NCBI RefSeq assembly: GCF_000317105.1
Contig: NC_019693.1
Location: 2,356,001 to 2,420,000 of the forward strand
Source: Oscillatoria acuminata PCC 6304
GTDB lineage: Bacteria; Cyanobacteriota; Cyanobacteriia; Cyanobacteriales; Laspinemataceae
Length of the DNA: 64,000 nucleotides
Reading direction: 5' to 3'
The notes beneath the pieces are model-generated. The model saw nothing but the letters and a program-made list of their open reading frames with translations. It searched no databases and was not told the DNA's origin. Every line of letters begins with the position of its first letter. The first letter of the stretch is position 1. This document shows, piece by piece, positions 18,496-28,128 of this stretch. A program made the translations under genes and the position numbers.

Positions 18496-18769
18496 GGGAG
18501 CATTTCAATTTTGCCTAAAAACCAGTCGGACCTAACCCCCCTACCCCCCTTCCCTACAAGGGAAGGGGGGAATAAATAAATGTCTTTCTCCCCCTTCCCT
18601 CTGAGGGAAGGGGGCTGGGGGGTTAGGTCTCTTTTCAAAATTCGGACCTAACCCCCCTACCCCCCTTCCCTACAAGGGAAGGGGGGAATAAATAAATGTC
18701 TTTCTCCCCCTTCCCTCTGAGGGAAGGGGGCTGGGGGGTTAGGTCTCTTTTCAAAATTTCAATGCTCCC
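18496..18769. repeat. GGGAGCAT-ended repeat element with internal tandem duplication
   Basis: A 274-base element bounded by GGGAGCATTTCAATTTTG on the left and its near-perfect inverse (CAAAATTTCAATGCTCCC) on the right. Inside, a 116-base unit (starting CGGACCTAACCCCCC) occurs twice, from 18527 and from 18643; each unit contains two CCCCTTCCCT/AGGGAAGGGG palindromes. It begins three bases after the exporter's stop codon. A related, shorter element lies at 47394-47550 and a fragment at 42177. MITE-like; no coding capacity. Confidence 0.8.
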
Positions 18770-18851
18770 CTTAAAACCCCTTTCCCCCTCAATACTAAAC
18801 GTTCTAAACTCTAAAACCCGAACTTAATGCCTTAGCTGATTTGCATTCTGG

Positions 18852-20003
18852 TTACGGCTGAAACGAAGAATTGGGGGATTGACGTAGCGCCTCAATAATT
18901 TTGACATTTGCTTTTGGAAACGGAAACTGGTCGATTTCATCTAATCGCACCCAGCGCACTTCATCGGATTCCAACGGTTGCGGTTCTCCGGCAACATGAC
19001 GACAATGATGAACCGTTAAAGTCACCCGAAAATGGGTATAAGCGTGTTCTAGGATAATCAGTTGTGCACCCACTTCCACGGCGATCGCCAACTCTTCGCG
19101 AATTTCCCGGTGGATACAATCCGGCACCGTTTCTCCCGGTTCAATTTTCCCCCCCGGAAATTCCCATAACCCCCCCAGGAGTCCTTCCTGACGTCGCCGA
19201 TCAATCAAAATCTCCCCCCGTTCATTCCAAATCACGGCTACACCAATTTGTTTATGGGGGAGGGGACTAGAGGTTTGACGCATGGGTAAATCAGCCTGCA
19301 TTTGTAATTGATAAGCCTGACAGTGAGCTATCCAAGGACAGCGATTGCAATCAGGAGCCTTGGGAGTGCATACCGTTGCCCCCAAATCCATCAAAGCCTG
19401 ATTAAAATCCCGAGGATTTTCAGGATCTAGCAAAACTTCTGAACACTGCCATAAGAGTTTCATTGCCTTTGCCGGTGGCATCTGCAACCCTATGAGTCTA
19501 GCGAAAATCCGCTTGACATTCCCATCGAGAATCGGCAGGGGTAAATTAAACGCCGCACTGAGGATCCCTCCTGCGGTGGTTCGACCAATTCCTGGTAATG
19601 ACAGGGCTGCTTCTAGGGTGGTGGGAAAGCTACCCCCATGATCCTGAACGATCGCCTGAGCACCGGCGTGCAAATTGCGCGCACGAGCATAATATCCCAA
19701 CCCTTGCCACAATTTGAGCACATCCTGTTGACTGGATTCGGCTAAACTGGCGATCGTCCCAAAGCGCTCCAACCAGCGATGATAATAGGGGATAACCGTT
19801 TTAACTTGGGTCTGTTGTAACATAATTTCCGAGATCCAAATTGGATAAGGATCTCGGTGGTGACGCCAAGGTAAATCTCGTCCCCCTTGGGCATACCAAC
19901 TCAGTAGAGATTCCCGCAGGTCTAAAATAGCAAAATTCGGCAAACTCTGGGATGAGCCTGCCGAGGTTCGAGTAACACTCTGGTTCTGATTTAGTTTTTT
20001 CAA
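18852..20003 (-). CDS. mutY: A/G-specific adenine glycosylase with Nudix-type C-terminus
   Basis: Removes adenine mispaired with 8-oxoguanine. The helix-hairpin-helix glycosylase domain shows EIMLQQTQVKTVIPYY (catalytic Glu), LPGIGRTTAGGIL and the catalytic Asp in LDGNVKRIFARL; the iron-sulfur cysteines are in CTPKAPDCNRCPWIAHC. The C-terminal third is a MutT-like domain that keeps an almost complete Nudix box (GKIEPGE, then REIREELAI). The only available start before the conserved region is a TTG at 20003, so the exact N-terminus is uncertain. It lies 27 bases from the DUF760 gene upstream on the same strand, a probable two-gene unit. Confidence 0.93.
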   Translation of the reverse strand: MKKLNQNQSVTRTSAGSSQSLPNFAILDLRESLLSWYAQGGRDLPWRHHRDPYPIWISEIMLQQTQVKTVIPYYHRWLERFGTIASLAESSQQDVLKLWQGLGYYARARNLHAGAQAIVQDHGGSFPTTLEAALSLPGIGRTTAGGILSAAFNLPLPILDGNVKRIFARLIGLQMPPAKAMKLLWQCSEVLLDPENPRDFNQALMDLGATVCTPKAPDCNRCPWIAHCQAYQLQMQADLPMRQTSSPLPHKQIGVAVIWNERGEILIDRRRQEGLLGGLWEFPGGKIEPGETVPDCIHREIREELAIAVEVGAQLIILEHAYTHFRVTLTVHHCRHVAGEPQPLESDEVRWVRLDEIDQFPFPKANVKIIEALRQSPNSSFQP

Positions 20004-20029
20004 CTCCAGCCTACGACTTAACGCTCGAT

Positions 20030-20371
20030 TTACTCATGAATTTTAGGATGAGATTCGGTAAAATGTAACGAGTTTTCAAAAGCCATGCGTTGTTCGGCAT
20101 TGCGGAGAAAATAGCCACTAATCATCGCTGAGGCGAGAATCCGCCCGAGATGTTCGCGACTGGTGGTAATCGTCACGCCGAAGTGTTCCGGGGGCAGATT
20201 TCCTAACAAGCCGATGATGTTGCGTTCCATGACTTGAAACACATCGGAGGAACTCGGTCGAGAGAGTTGGGAAACGGCTTCCGGACTTAAGGATTGTAAG
20301 TAGTCCCACAGGAGATTATTTTCTCCCTCTTCTGAGAGAAATTCTGGCGGACGATTGGATTCAGAATTCAT
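20030..20371 (-). CDS. DUF760 domain-containing protein
   Basis: 113-residue soluble protein of the DUF760 family, present in cyanobacteria and plastids, function unknown to me. The recognisable core is NNLLWDYLQSLSPEAVSQLS, then VFQVMERNIIGLLGNLPPEHF and ITTSREHLGRILASAMISGYFLRNAEQR. ATG start, no signal peptide. It precedes mutY by 27 bases on the minus strand and may be cotranscribed with it. Confidence 0.85.
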   Translation of the reverse strand: MNSESNRPPEFLSEEGENNLLWDYLQSLSPEAVSQLSRPSSSDVFQVMERNIIGLLGNLPPEHFGVTITTSREHLGRILASAMISGYFLRNAEQRMAFENSLHFTESHPKIHE

Positions 20372-20591
20372 AATTGGACCTCTTCGGCTTGGGTGGGCGT
20401 TTAGTTGTCTGTTTTAGTTGTCTGTTAAGGTTGTAGGCTGGGGGCCGGGATTTTTCTGTTCCGATCCAGACTGAATTGATGGATGGATTTAATGATTACA
20501 GTTATCAATGTTTCCCTAATTTATCTTGTTTACGGCGAAGGTGGCCTCTATCTAAAGGGGTTAATCGGACTCTTTAAAAAGAAATAGTTAC

Positions 20592-20693
20592 AGGAGTTAC
20601 GCACTCTTTAACCTGAAACCCTAAATGTAGAGGTGATTCGCTTTCTCGCCTCTATATTCCTCTACATTGAGGGTTAAAGATTGTGTCAGTCCT
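20592..20693. repeat. MITE-like element of about 100 bases
   Basis: The left end AGGAGTTACGCACTCTTTAACC is the imperfect inverse of the right end (GGTTAAAGATTGTGTCAGTCCT). Between them lies a second inverted pair built on ATGTAGAGG and CCTCTACAT. The ends resemble dispersed cyanobacterial repeats with an ACTTACGCA-like core. It lies between the kinase gene's 3' end and the DUF760 gene. Confidence 0.65.
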
Positions 20694-20702
20694 CAAGGAG
20701 AG

Positions 20703-22613
20703 TCATGAACCGATCGCAGCGGTGGAGGGTTGACGGGCCAGTCGCCAAATTTTGATGGTTTGGTCATGACTGGCACTGACGAGAATTTCCCCACTCCGGG
20801 CGATCGCCACCCCATTCACAGCACTGCGATGACCCATGAGAGTGCCGCGTAATTCCCCAGTCTGTAAGTTCCAAATTTTAACGGTTTTATCCCGAGAACT
20901 GCTGACAAACTGTTCGCCATCGGGGGCGATCGCCACGGACCAAATCGTTCCCGAATGACCCGTGAGGGTATAGTTGAGCTCAAACCTCTGTAAATCCCAG
21001 ACACAAAAGGTCTGCTTGACATCCCCACTCACCCCAGTTTTGCCATTGGGACTAATAGCAAGACAAGTCACCGAGGCGCAATGTCCCGTGAAAGTCGCTC
21101 GACATTCTCCCGTCGTCAGGGACCAAATTTTCAGGGTTTTGTCCCCACTGCCACTGACTAAGGTTTTGCCATCGGGAGTAAAGGCGATGCAAGTGACGGC
21201 ATAACTGTGACCCTTGAGGGTATGGATTAATTCTCCATTCTTGAGGGACCAGACTTTAATGGTTTTATCCGAACTCCCCGAAGCAATCAGGGTCCCATCC
21301 GGGGAAAGGGCCACTGCCGCAACCCAGTTAGAATGACCCGCGAGGGTGTGAATTAATTGTCCCGTGGGGAGGTTCCAAATTTTGATCTGGTGATCGGAAC
21401 TGCCGGATGCCAGGGTTTTACCATCGGCGGCGACTGCCACGGACCACACCGCCTCCTGATGACCCATCAGAGTCCGTAATAACTGCCCTGTGGCGACGTT
21501 CCAGACTTTAATCGTGTTATCCCAACTGCCGGTGACGAGGATATGACCCCGAGGAGAAAGGGCCACAGACCAGACCCCATCTTGATGTCCGACTAAGGTG
21601 CGATCGAGGGTAAAATTGGGGCCGGTAGGTTCAATGCCAGAGGGTGCAGGGAAAGCAATTTTCGGGGTGGGTGGCACGGGATGAACCAGGGGGCGGCTGT
21701 TCTGAATCTGCTCTAACCGGGCGAGTTCGGATAAAATTTCCCGGGTATTGCGGGGACGCTGGGAGGGGAAGGGTGCCATCAGGCGATCGAGGAATTCGGC
21801 AAACTCATCGGAAACCCCAGGCGCACTCCTGCGCCAGCGAAATTCGTCCGTGTAGGGTTCATAAAAGGTTAAGGGATGCTGGCGAGTTAACAAATAGACA
21901 AAGGTTCGACCCAAGGCAAAAAAGTCCGATTGTTCTACCGTATGGCCTTTTTCCTGTTCCGGTGGCGCATATCCTCGGGAAATGATCACGGTTCCGGCAG
22001 GGGTGATATTTTGGGGTGAGAGTTCCAGATGAGCGACCTCTCGAACTGTTCCAAAGTCAATTAAGGCCAGATTGCCATCGGGTTGGCGCATGATATTACT
22101 GGGTTTAATATCCCGATGGAAAAATTGGTGCTGATGAACTTCTTCGAGGAGAAGGACTAATTGTTTAAGCCATTTTAAAGCGAGGGATTGGGTGAGGGGA
22201 GTGGGTTGTTGTTTCAGCCATTCTTCCAGGTTAACTCCCTCGATTTTTTCCATGACGAGACAGTGTAGGGGAGTTTTGTCGTTCGGAGGGGCGATCGTAA
22301 AATAAGCCGAGGGTTCCATGTAGGGAATCCCTTGGAGATGGAGTTGACTGAGGACCCGCGCTTCTCGTTCAAACAGGGTCAGGGCTTTTTTTTGGGCTTG
22401 GAGGGTGGTAAATTGGCTAAGGTTGAGGACTTTGAGGACTTTGGGGAGTCCTTGGTCATCCACCTGATAAATGACGCTAAAACCCCCAGAACTGAGGGAT
22501 TTGACTGGACGATAGCGTCGGTTCAGCAGCAAGGGCATCCCACAACTGAGACAGAAGAGTTGGTGATCCGGATTGTGGGGGGAAAGACAGGCGGGGTTGA
22601 TGCAGTAGCTCAT
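20703..22613 (-). CDS. Ser/Thr protein kinase with C-terminal WD40 propeller
   Basis: Hanks-type protein kinase fused to a seven-bladed WD40 propeller, 636 residues. An N-terminal four-cysteine zinc ribbon (CINPAC ... CLSCG) precedes the kinase domain: glycine loop SLSSGGFSVIYQV, Lys in PKVLKVLN, catalytic HRDIKPSNIM, and DFG in LIDFGTVRE. A linker (about residues 300-338) leads to seven WD repeats, each starting T[LF]xGH and ending near IKVW or IKIW; the fifth (CVWDLQ) is the most degenerate. No membrane segment. Such kinases are common in filamentous cyanobacteria and presumably use the propeller to recruit partners. Target unknown. Confidence 0.93.
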   Translation of the reverse strand: MSYCINPACLSPHNPDHQLFCLSCGMPLLLNRRYRPVKSLSSGGFSVIYQVDDQGLPKVLKVLNLSQFTTLQAQKKALTLFEREARVLSQLHLQGIPYMEPSAYFTIAPPNDKTPLHCLVMEKIEGVNLEEWLKQQPTPLTQSLALKWLKQLVLLLEEVHQHQFFHRDIKPSNIMRQPDGNLALIDFGTVREVAHLELSPQNITPAGTVIISRGYAPPEQEKGHTVEQSDFFALGRTFVYLLTRQHPLTFYEPYTDEFRWRRSAPGVSDEFAEFLDRLMAPFPSQRPRNTREILSELARLEQIQNSRPLVHPVPPTPKIAFPAPSGIEPTGPNFTLDRTLVGHQDGVWSVALSPRGHILVTGSWDNTIKVWNVATGQLLRTLMGHQEAVWSVAVAADGKTLASGSSDHQIKIWNLPTGQLIHTLAGHSNWVAAVALSPDGTLIASGSSDKTIKVWSLKNGELIHTLKGHSYAVTCIAFTPDGKTLVSGSGDKTLKIWSLTTGECRATFTGHCASVTCLAISPNGKTGVSGDVKQTFCVWDLQRFELNYTLTGHSGTIWSVAIAPDGEQFVSSSRDKTVKIWNLQTGELRGTLMGHRSAVNGVAIARSGEILVSASHDQTIKIWRLARQPSTAAIGS

Positions 22614-22760
22614 ACACGCTTAGGGGCTTGATTGAGCGAGGGAGGTCTAGATTTGGGCCGATCGCAAATTCAGGAAACCACTATCTGTAGTATAGGTGGG
22701 ATTCCCAGGAGTTGTCTTGCGGTATAAGTCTGGCTGCATCATTGCTGACCCTTACAGAAC

Positions 22761-22950
22761 TAGCCCTGTCAAGGTGGTAAATTGAATCGTGCTTCATCCT
22801 TCGTTTCTTGTAGGGGCGTATTGCATAAATTCTCTTGATCCGTCAATGGAATCGTGCCTCATCCTTCGTTTCTTGTAGGGGCGTATTGCATACGCCCTCT
22901 TGGGCCTGCGCATCGAAGCCCCTACAAATCAATACACCTTGACAGGGCTA
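22761..22950. repeat. 190-base element with perfect 16-base terminal inverted repeats
   Basis: TAGCCCTGTCAAGGTG (22761-22776) is exactly inverted at 22935-22950. The interior holds two direct copies of a segment beginning AATCGTGC and running through TTTCTTGTAGGGGCGTATTG, the second of which is followed by its own inverted partner (AAGCCCCTACAA). TTACAGAAC flanks the element directly on the left (22752-22760) and again three bases beyond the right end (22954-22962), like a target-site duplication. Non-coding. Confidence 0.75.
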
Positions 22951-23082
22951 CCATTACAGAACCAGGCGATCGCTGTCCTAACGGGTTCAATCGCGCCCAT
23001 CCCAAACCCATTTAGCACAAAAAAAAGGGGAGCATTGCTCACCCTGATTGTATTTAACTCTTTTAACCCAATGCTAAATTTT

Positions 23083-24177
23083 CTATCCAATCCCTTCAAT
23101 AATTGGATGGAAGTAGAATGCTAATCCCAACACGACATAAGTCGCCAAGAGTAACGTCCCTTCTAGCCAATCAGAACGGCCATCAGAACTGACCGAATTG
23201 GCAATCACAACCGATACTGCAACCGCCACCAGTTCAAAGGGGTTGAAGTTCAAATCCATCGGTTTATCTAGGATATAACCGGCAATCACTAAGACGGGGG
23301 CAACAAACAAAGCAATTTGCAAACTGGACCCCAGGGCCACAGATACAGAAAGATCCATTTTATTCTTCATCGCGACTGTCACTGCCGTAGCGTGTTCCGC
23401 CGCATTGCCAATAATGGGAACAACAATTACCCCGGTAAAGAGTGCGGTTAATCCCAACAGAGAAGTAGCTTCTTCTAGGGACGCGACTAACAATTCTGAT
23501 TCAACAGCTACCATCAGGGTGCAGGCTAATAGCACCCCCGTCCATAACAAAATATTGGGGGGTTTGCCCGGTTCCCCGTCTTCTCCTTCTAACTCCGCTT
23601 CCCCGACATCACAGAGGTAGGCATGGGTTTTCATGGAAAACACCAGGGTTAAGACATAAACGAGGATTAAGACGACTGCCACACAGCTTGAGAGTTGTTG
23701 CATGGTCTTTTCTGCGATGCCAGTGGAGGTGAACTCTACCGCTGTGGGCAGTAACATGGCAATCACTGCCAGAGTCATCACAGAAGCATTCAACCGGGCG
23801 ACAATCGGTTGAAATTCTTGCTCTTTATACCGCAGCCCTCCCAGCAGCATGGAAAATCCCATAACGAGCAACAGGTTACTAATAATTGACCCGGTAATGC
23901 TGGCTTTGACCACATTGATTAATCCAGCATTCAGGGCAACTAAGGCGATAATTAATTCAGTGGCGTTGCCAAAGGTTGCATTCAGCAATCCCCCAATATT
24001 TGGACCGACAACCACCGCAATTTCTTCCGTGGCAGTTCCCATCCAAGCAGCTAAGGGAATAATTCCCAAACAAGCGGTTAAAAAAATCGTTAACGCGCCC
24101 CATTCAAGAAAATGACCGGCAATGGAAATGGGGACGAAGACAAGTAATCCGATGAAAATAATGTTTTTGATGGACAT
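23083..24177 (-). CDS. cax: calcium/proton antiporter of the CaCA family
   Basis: Exports Ca2+ in exchange for H+ across the membrane. About eleven hydrophobic segments over 364 residues, with the two alpha-repeat signatures: GGLLNATFGNATELIIALVA in the first half and PIIGNAAEHATAVTVAM in the second, the Glu of each GNAxE being the cation site. An acidic loop (GEAELEGEDGEPGKPP, about 200-215) separates the halves, as in VCX1/Cax exchangers. I use the ATG at 24177; a TTG one codon earlier is possible. Monocistronic. The last bases of the gene overlap nothing else. Confidence 0.92.
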   Translation of the reverse strand: MSIKNIIFIGLLVFVPISIAGHFLEWGALTIFLTACLGIIPLAAWMGTATEEIAVVVGPNIGGLLNATFGNATELIIALVALNAGLINVVKASITGSIISNLLLVMGFSMLLGGLRYKEQEFQPIVARLNASVMTLAVIAMLLPTAVEFTSTGIAEKTMQQLSSCVAVVLILVYVLTLVFSMKTHAYLCDVGEAELEGEDGEPGKPPNILLWTGVLLACTLMVAVESELLVASLEEATSLLGLTALFTGVIVVPIIGNAAEHATAVTVAMKNKMDLSVSVALGSSLQIALFVAPVLVIAGYILDKPMDLNFNPFELVAVAVSVVIANSVSSDGRSDWLEGTLLLATYVVLGLAFYFHPIIEGIG

Positions 24178-24952
24178 CAAATTGGTTAGGTCTCAGTAAA
24201 GAAATGAGTGGAATTGAACCGGGGAATTGGGTTGATTGTATCGGCGATTTCTAGTAGCTAACCCGGATTTTGAGGTCCGAGGTTAGGGAGGAAACGACCG
24301 ATCCCGTGAGAGTTTTAGTCCGGTTGATTTGACGGTTCTGAGGAGAGTTTAGCCTACAGACAGTCCGGAAATTGGCCTGCATGATTGGACTTCCCTCTGG
24401 ATCAGGCTGGTTCAGAGCAGACCCTTCTAGCGGTTCCATCCGGCCTGGGCTAAGTAATTAGGCTTGGAGTTGAGAATTTGTTCAGTCATCATAAAAACGG
24501 TGGGAGCAGCGAAAGCCTGTGACCGATTGTTCGGATGTATTCAGGAGCAACAGACCTACCCCAAGGTATGTCTTGAGTAGCGGATTATAGCATAGACATT
24601 TTCATTTGCAAGTTTCAGAAAATAAAGATTTGTTTTGAAGTGTGAAATTAAGACAGAGGTCGCCCTATTTGCAATGGGGATCGGTTATAGTGCCGACTAG
24701 AAGCTTCATAGCAGAAAACGGATAGAACAGCGATCGCGTTTGAGATAGCCGGAGAGAGAATGTTGAGGTAACCGCAAGGGCTATCACGGTTTAAGCTCAC
24801 AGCAAGATGGTTCGTGGCAAGTTTGTCATTGCCTTCGCGATCGCCACGTCACCTTTTTAAACTTGCCTATACCGAATCCAACAAGTCTGTACCCCAACGA
24901 TCGCCTGCCTACAGATAGATTTTATCGATTGTTTAGTTGTAGATCTAACAGT
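24178..24952. other. intergenic region between cax and the GH57 gene
   Basis: About 775 bases separating divergent genes. No convincing reading frame, RNA or repeat was found. A TTG-initiated extension of the GH57 frame reaches back to 24863 but is low in conserved sequence. The region presumably contains promoters for both genes. Confidence 0.4.
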
Positions 24953-27631
24953 ATGACAACCCCATCTGACACAGCAATTATGCTGAATCCGACCCTAACC
25001 ACCCTAACGCCAGAAGAAACGCCAGGAACTCGGACAGAACCGGCCAAAGTTGATCCCATCAAAACCGCAACGGGCATCTATGTCTCGATTCACGGACATT
25101 TTTACCAACCCCCACGAGAAAACCCCTATTTAGATGCGATCGAGCGGCAACCGAGTGCCTCGCCCTTTCACGACTGGAACGAGCGGATTTATCACGAATG
25201 CTATCGTCCGAATGCTTATGCCCGAATCTTCAACGATTCTGGCGAAGTGGTGGGGATCGTCAATAACTATGAATATCTTAGCTTTAATATCGGTGCGACT
25301 TTAATGACATGGCTGGAACGCTATGACAGAGAAGTGTACAATCGCATCCTGGAAGCCGACTGCAAAAGCGCAGAACGTCTCAATGGTCATGGCAATGCGA
25401 TCGCCCAAGTCTACAACCACATCATCATACCTCTGGCCAACGAACGGGATAAATATACCCAAATTCGCTGGGGTAAAGAAGACTTCCGATCCCGCTTTGG
25501 ACGTGATCCCGAGGGAATGTGGTTAGCAGAAACTGCCGTAGACTACCCCACCCTGGAAGTTTTAATTGCCGAAGGCATTAAATTTATTATTCTGGCCCCC
25601 TCCCAAGCCCAACGCTGCCGGGTGATCCCCAGGGATCAAGAAACCGAAACCGATTGGATCGAAGTCGGCGGTGCACAAATTGATCCCACCCGGCCTTATC
25701 GCTGTTTTCTCCCGGATCCCCAAGGGGGAGAAGACCGTCAATCCATCGATATCTTCTTCTACGATGGTCCAATTTCCCGAGATATGGGCTTTGATGACCT
25801 CCTGAACAATTCCCATAACCTCCTCGGACGCTTAGGGTTAGCCATTCAAGGGGATGGTCGCCCCAGTCAGTTACTTTCCGTCGCCACCGACGGCGAAACC
25901 TTTGGTCACCACAAAGGCGGAACCGAAAAATGTCTCGCCTACGCCTTCGTCAGCGAATTCCCTAAACATGGCTGGACCGTCACCAACTTTGCCCATTATC
26001 TGAGCATTAGTCCCCCCTCCTGGGAAGTCCAACTCAAACCCGTCACGGCTTGGAGTTGCGCTCACGGTGTCGATCGCTGGCAGGATGATTGTGGTTGCGG
26101 TGGCGGTGGCGGTTGGCATCAAAAGTGGCGGCGTCCCCTGCGAGAGTCCCTCAACTGGTTGCGGGATCAACTCACGGAGATCTATGAAGAACAAGGTCGC
26201 CATCTCTTCTTAGACCCTTGGCAGGCCCGGGATGAATATATCAAAATTGTCCGCGATCGCTCCCCGGAAAATATCGACTGCTTCTTCCGACACCATCAAA
26301 TTCGCCCCCTGACTCCCCTGGAAGAAGTGGATGGCTTGCGCCTGCTGGAAATGCAGCGGCATAGCTTGCTGATGTACACCAGTTGCGGCTGGTTCTTTGA
26401 AGAACTTTCCCGCCCGGAAGGGGTGCAAATTCTCCGCTATGCCGCCCGGGCGATCGAACTCGCCGGAGATGTCGCCGGAGTCCAACTCGAACGAGAATTT
26501 ATTGCCCGTCTTGCCCTAGCGCCCTCTAACGTCGAGACATTTAAAGATGGGGCCGGGGTTTATCGCGATCTGGTCCAGACGGATCAAATTAGCTTAGAGC
26601 AAGTTGCGGCCCATTATGCCATCAGTGGACTCTTTACCAGCTATGGCCCCCAACAACGGGTGTACTGTTATGACGCTTACCAGCGGGATTATCAGCTACA
26701 ACGCATGGGTCCTTTGACCCTGGGAGTGGGACAACTTCAACTGGTCTCGGAAATCACCCGCGAAAGTGTCGATTTAGTCTTTGCGGTACTCCATCTCGGC
26801 GGTTGGGATTTCCATTGCAGTATTCAACCCTTCACCGGACGACGGGCCTACACCCAGATGAAAGAGCATCTGTTTGGTGTCCTCCAAGAAGCGAGTGCCG
26901 CCCATGCGATTCTGGCCATGAATGAACATTTTGATGGCAAATCCTACAACTTGCGCGACCTGTTTGCCGAGGAACGGCATCGAATTATGCGCCTGTTAAG
27001 TCAAGAAACCTTGATGCGTTTGGACCAACTTTACAGCCAGGTGTATCGGGATAATTATGGGATCATGATGGGGTTCCATCGGGATGAACTGCCGGTCCCG
27101 AAAGAGTTACAGGTGGCCGCCGAGATTGCCTTGGGCCATCGCTGTATGGAGTCTGTCCTGGGTTTAGAACAGGAATTGGGGAATGCTCAGGCCGATGGAC
27201 AGGTGATGTCCGCGCATTTAGGAGAGTTAGAAGCGATCGCCACGGAAGCCGAACATACCCGTTGCCATCTCTACCTCCCTGAAGCCACAGTGATTTTAGA
27301 ACGCTCCATCTGGCGATCGCTCTGGGACCTCCTCCACCAAGTCCAACCGGAACTGCTAGAGGCCGATATTCAGCGCTTAGAACGCCTGATTGCCGTGGGT
27401 CAACGACTCAATCTCGGCTTGTCCCTAGAACGCTCCCAAGAGCTTTATTTCTATTGGCTCACGGGTCAACTCGATCGCCACGGGCTCCCCTCTGTGGATA
27501 CTCATATGGCCTCGGGTTCTGCTGAATCCTTCGCTATTTCTCCCGGAGATCCAGTCCAACTCCGTCGTCTCTTGTTATTGGGTCAAACCCTCCGGGTTCA
27601 CGTTACTCCCCAATTAGAACAGCTTCGCTAA
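24953..27631 (+). CDS. glycoside hydrolase family 57 protein with DUF3536
   Basis: Predicted alpha-glucan-active enzyme (amylase or branching type), 892 residues from the ATG at 24953. GH57 motifs run in order: IHGHFYQPPRENPY (motif 1), the nucleophile region WLAETAVDYPTLEVL, and ATDGETFGHHKGGTEKC with the acid/base Asp. A CGCGGGGGWHQKW segment follows, then a long C-terminal DUF3536 helical domain up to the stop. The frame continues upstream to a TTG at 24863, but the sequence before Met at 24953 is not family-like. A terminator hairpin follows. Likely partner of glgP in glycogen turnover; the bond specificity cannot be told. Confidence 0.9.
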   Translation: MTTPSDTAIMLNPTLTTLTPEETPGTRTEPAKVDPIKTATGIYVSIHGHFYQPPRENPYLDAIERQPSASPFHDWNERIYHECYRPNAYARIFNDSGEVVGIVNNYEYLSFNIGATLMTWLERYDREVYNRILEADCKSAERLNGHGNAIAQVYNHIIIPLANERDKYTQIRWGKEDFRSRFGRDPEGMWLAETAVDYPTLEVLIAEGIKFIILAPSQAQRCRVIPRDQETETDWIEVGGAQIDPTRPYRCFLPDPQGGEDRQSIDIFFYDGPISRDMGFDDLLNNSHNLLGRLGLAIQGDGRPSQLLSVATDGETFGHHKGGTEKCLAYAFVSEFPKHGWTVTNFAHYLSISPPSWEVQLKPVTAWSCAHGVDRWQDDCGCGGGGGWHQKWRRPLRESLNWLRDQLTEIYEEQGRHLFLDPWQARDEYIKIVRDRSPENIDCFFRHHQIRPLTPLEEVDGLRLLEMQRHSLLMYTSCGWFFEELSRPEGVQILRYAARAIELAGDVAGVQLEREFIARLALAPSNVETFKDGAGVYRDLVQTDQISLEQVAAHYAISGLFTSYGPQQRVYCYDAYQRDYQLQRMGPLTLGVGQLQLVSEITRESVDLVFAVLHLGGWDFHCSIQPFTGRRAYTQMKEHLFGVLQEASAAHAILAMNEHFDGKSYNLRDLFAEERHRIMRLLSQETLMRLDQLYSQVYRDNYGIMMGFHRDELPVPKELQVAAEIALGHRCMESVLGLEQELGNAQADGQVMSAHLGELEAIATEAEHTRCHLYLPEATVILERSIWRSLWDLLHQVQPELLEADIQRLERLIAVGQRLNLGLSLERSQELYFYWLTGQLDRHGLPSVDTHMASGSAESFAISPGDPVQLRRLLLLGQTLRVHVTPQLEQLR

Positions 27632-27651
27632 GGCTAATTGCCATTTAATCT

Positions 27652-27693
27652 AATAGCCTGCGCTTTGTATTCCAAAAAGTGCAGGCTATTTCT
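27652..27693 (+). terminator. stem-loop terminator of the GH57 gene
   Basis: AATAGCCTGC (27652-27661) pairs with GCAGGCTATT (27681-27690), followed by TTTCTATT. Located 20 bases after the stop codon. Confidence 0.65.
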
Positions 27694-28128
27694 ATTCCGG
27701 AGACAGGAAACTGTATTCTCCTACCCAATCGGTCCGATCGCTTTTTAGGTAAAATTGAGATGCTCCGGATGAATCCTCATCGCCCTTGGGTAAATAGGTT
27801 AACTCAGAGTTTAATCCTGGGGGTTTTGAGTTCTATCTTTAGATTCACAAAAGCCTCAAATTTTCTCACCTAAGAATCTCACCCAAGACAGATGAATGTG
27901 CCGAGTTTTCTCATTAAATTAGTCTCAGCAACGAATTGAGCCAGGACAATCTGCCTTAGGTTTGAAACGCCCTGATCGCCGCTGGTGGAGGCCGATGTGA
28001 CTTCACTCACAGCACCCAACCGATCACAAACACGAAACCGCAGTGAGTAACCTTAGCGACAATTAAGCAAATTTAGAAGATTCTGATAATAGCAGCATAA
28101 GTCGTCGTCAACAAATTGAGTGAAGTCA

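Noticed and set aside
18527-18758. Two direct repeats considered as a CRISPR array
   Set aside because: Only two 116-base copies, each with internal palindromes and no unique spacers. They belong to the GGGAGCAT-ended repeat element.
24863-24952. TTG-initiated extension of the GH57 protein
   Set aside because: The preceding 30 residues are not family-like, and the ATG at 24953 is closer to the conserved domain.
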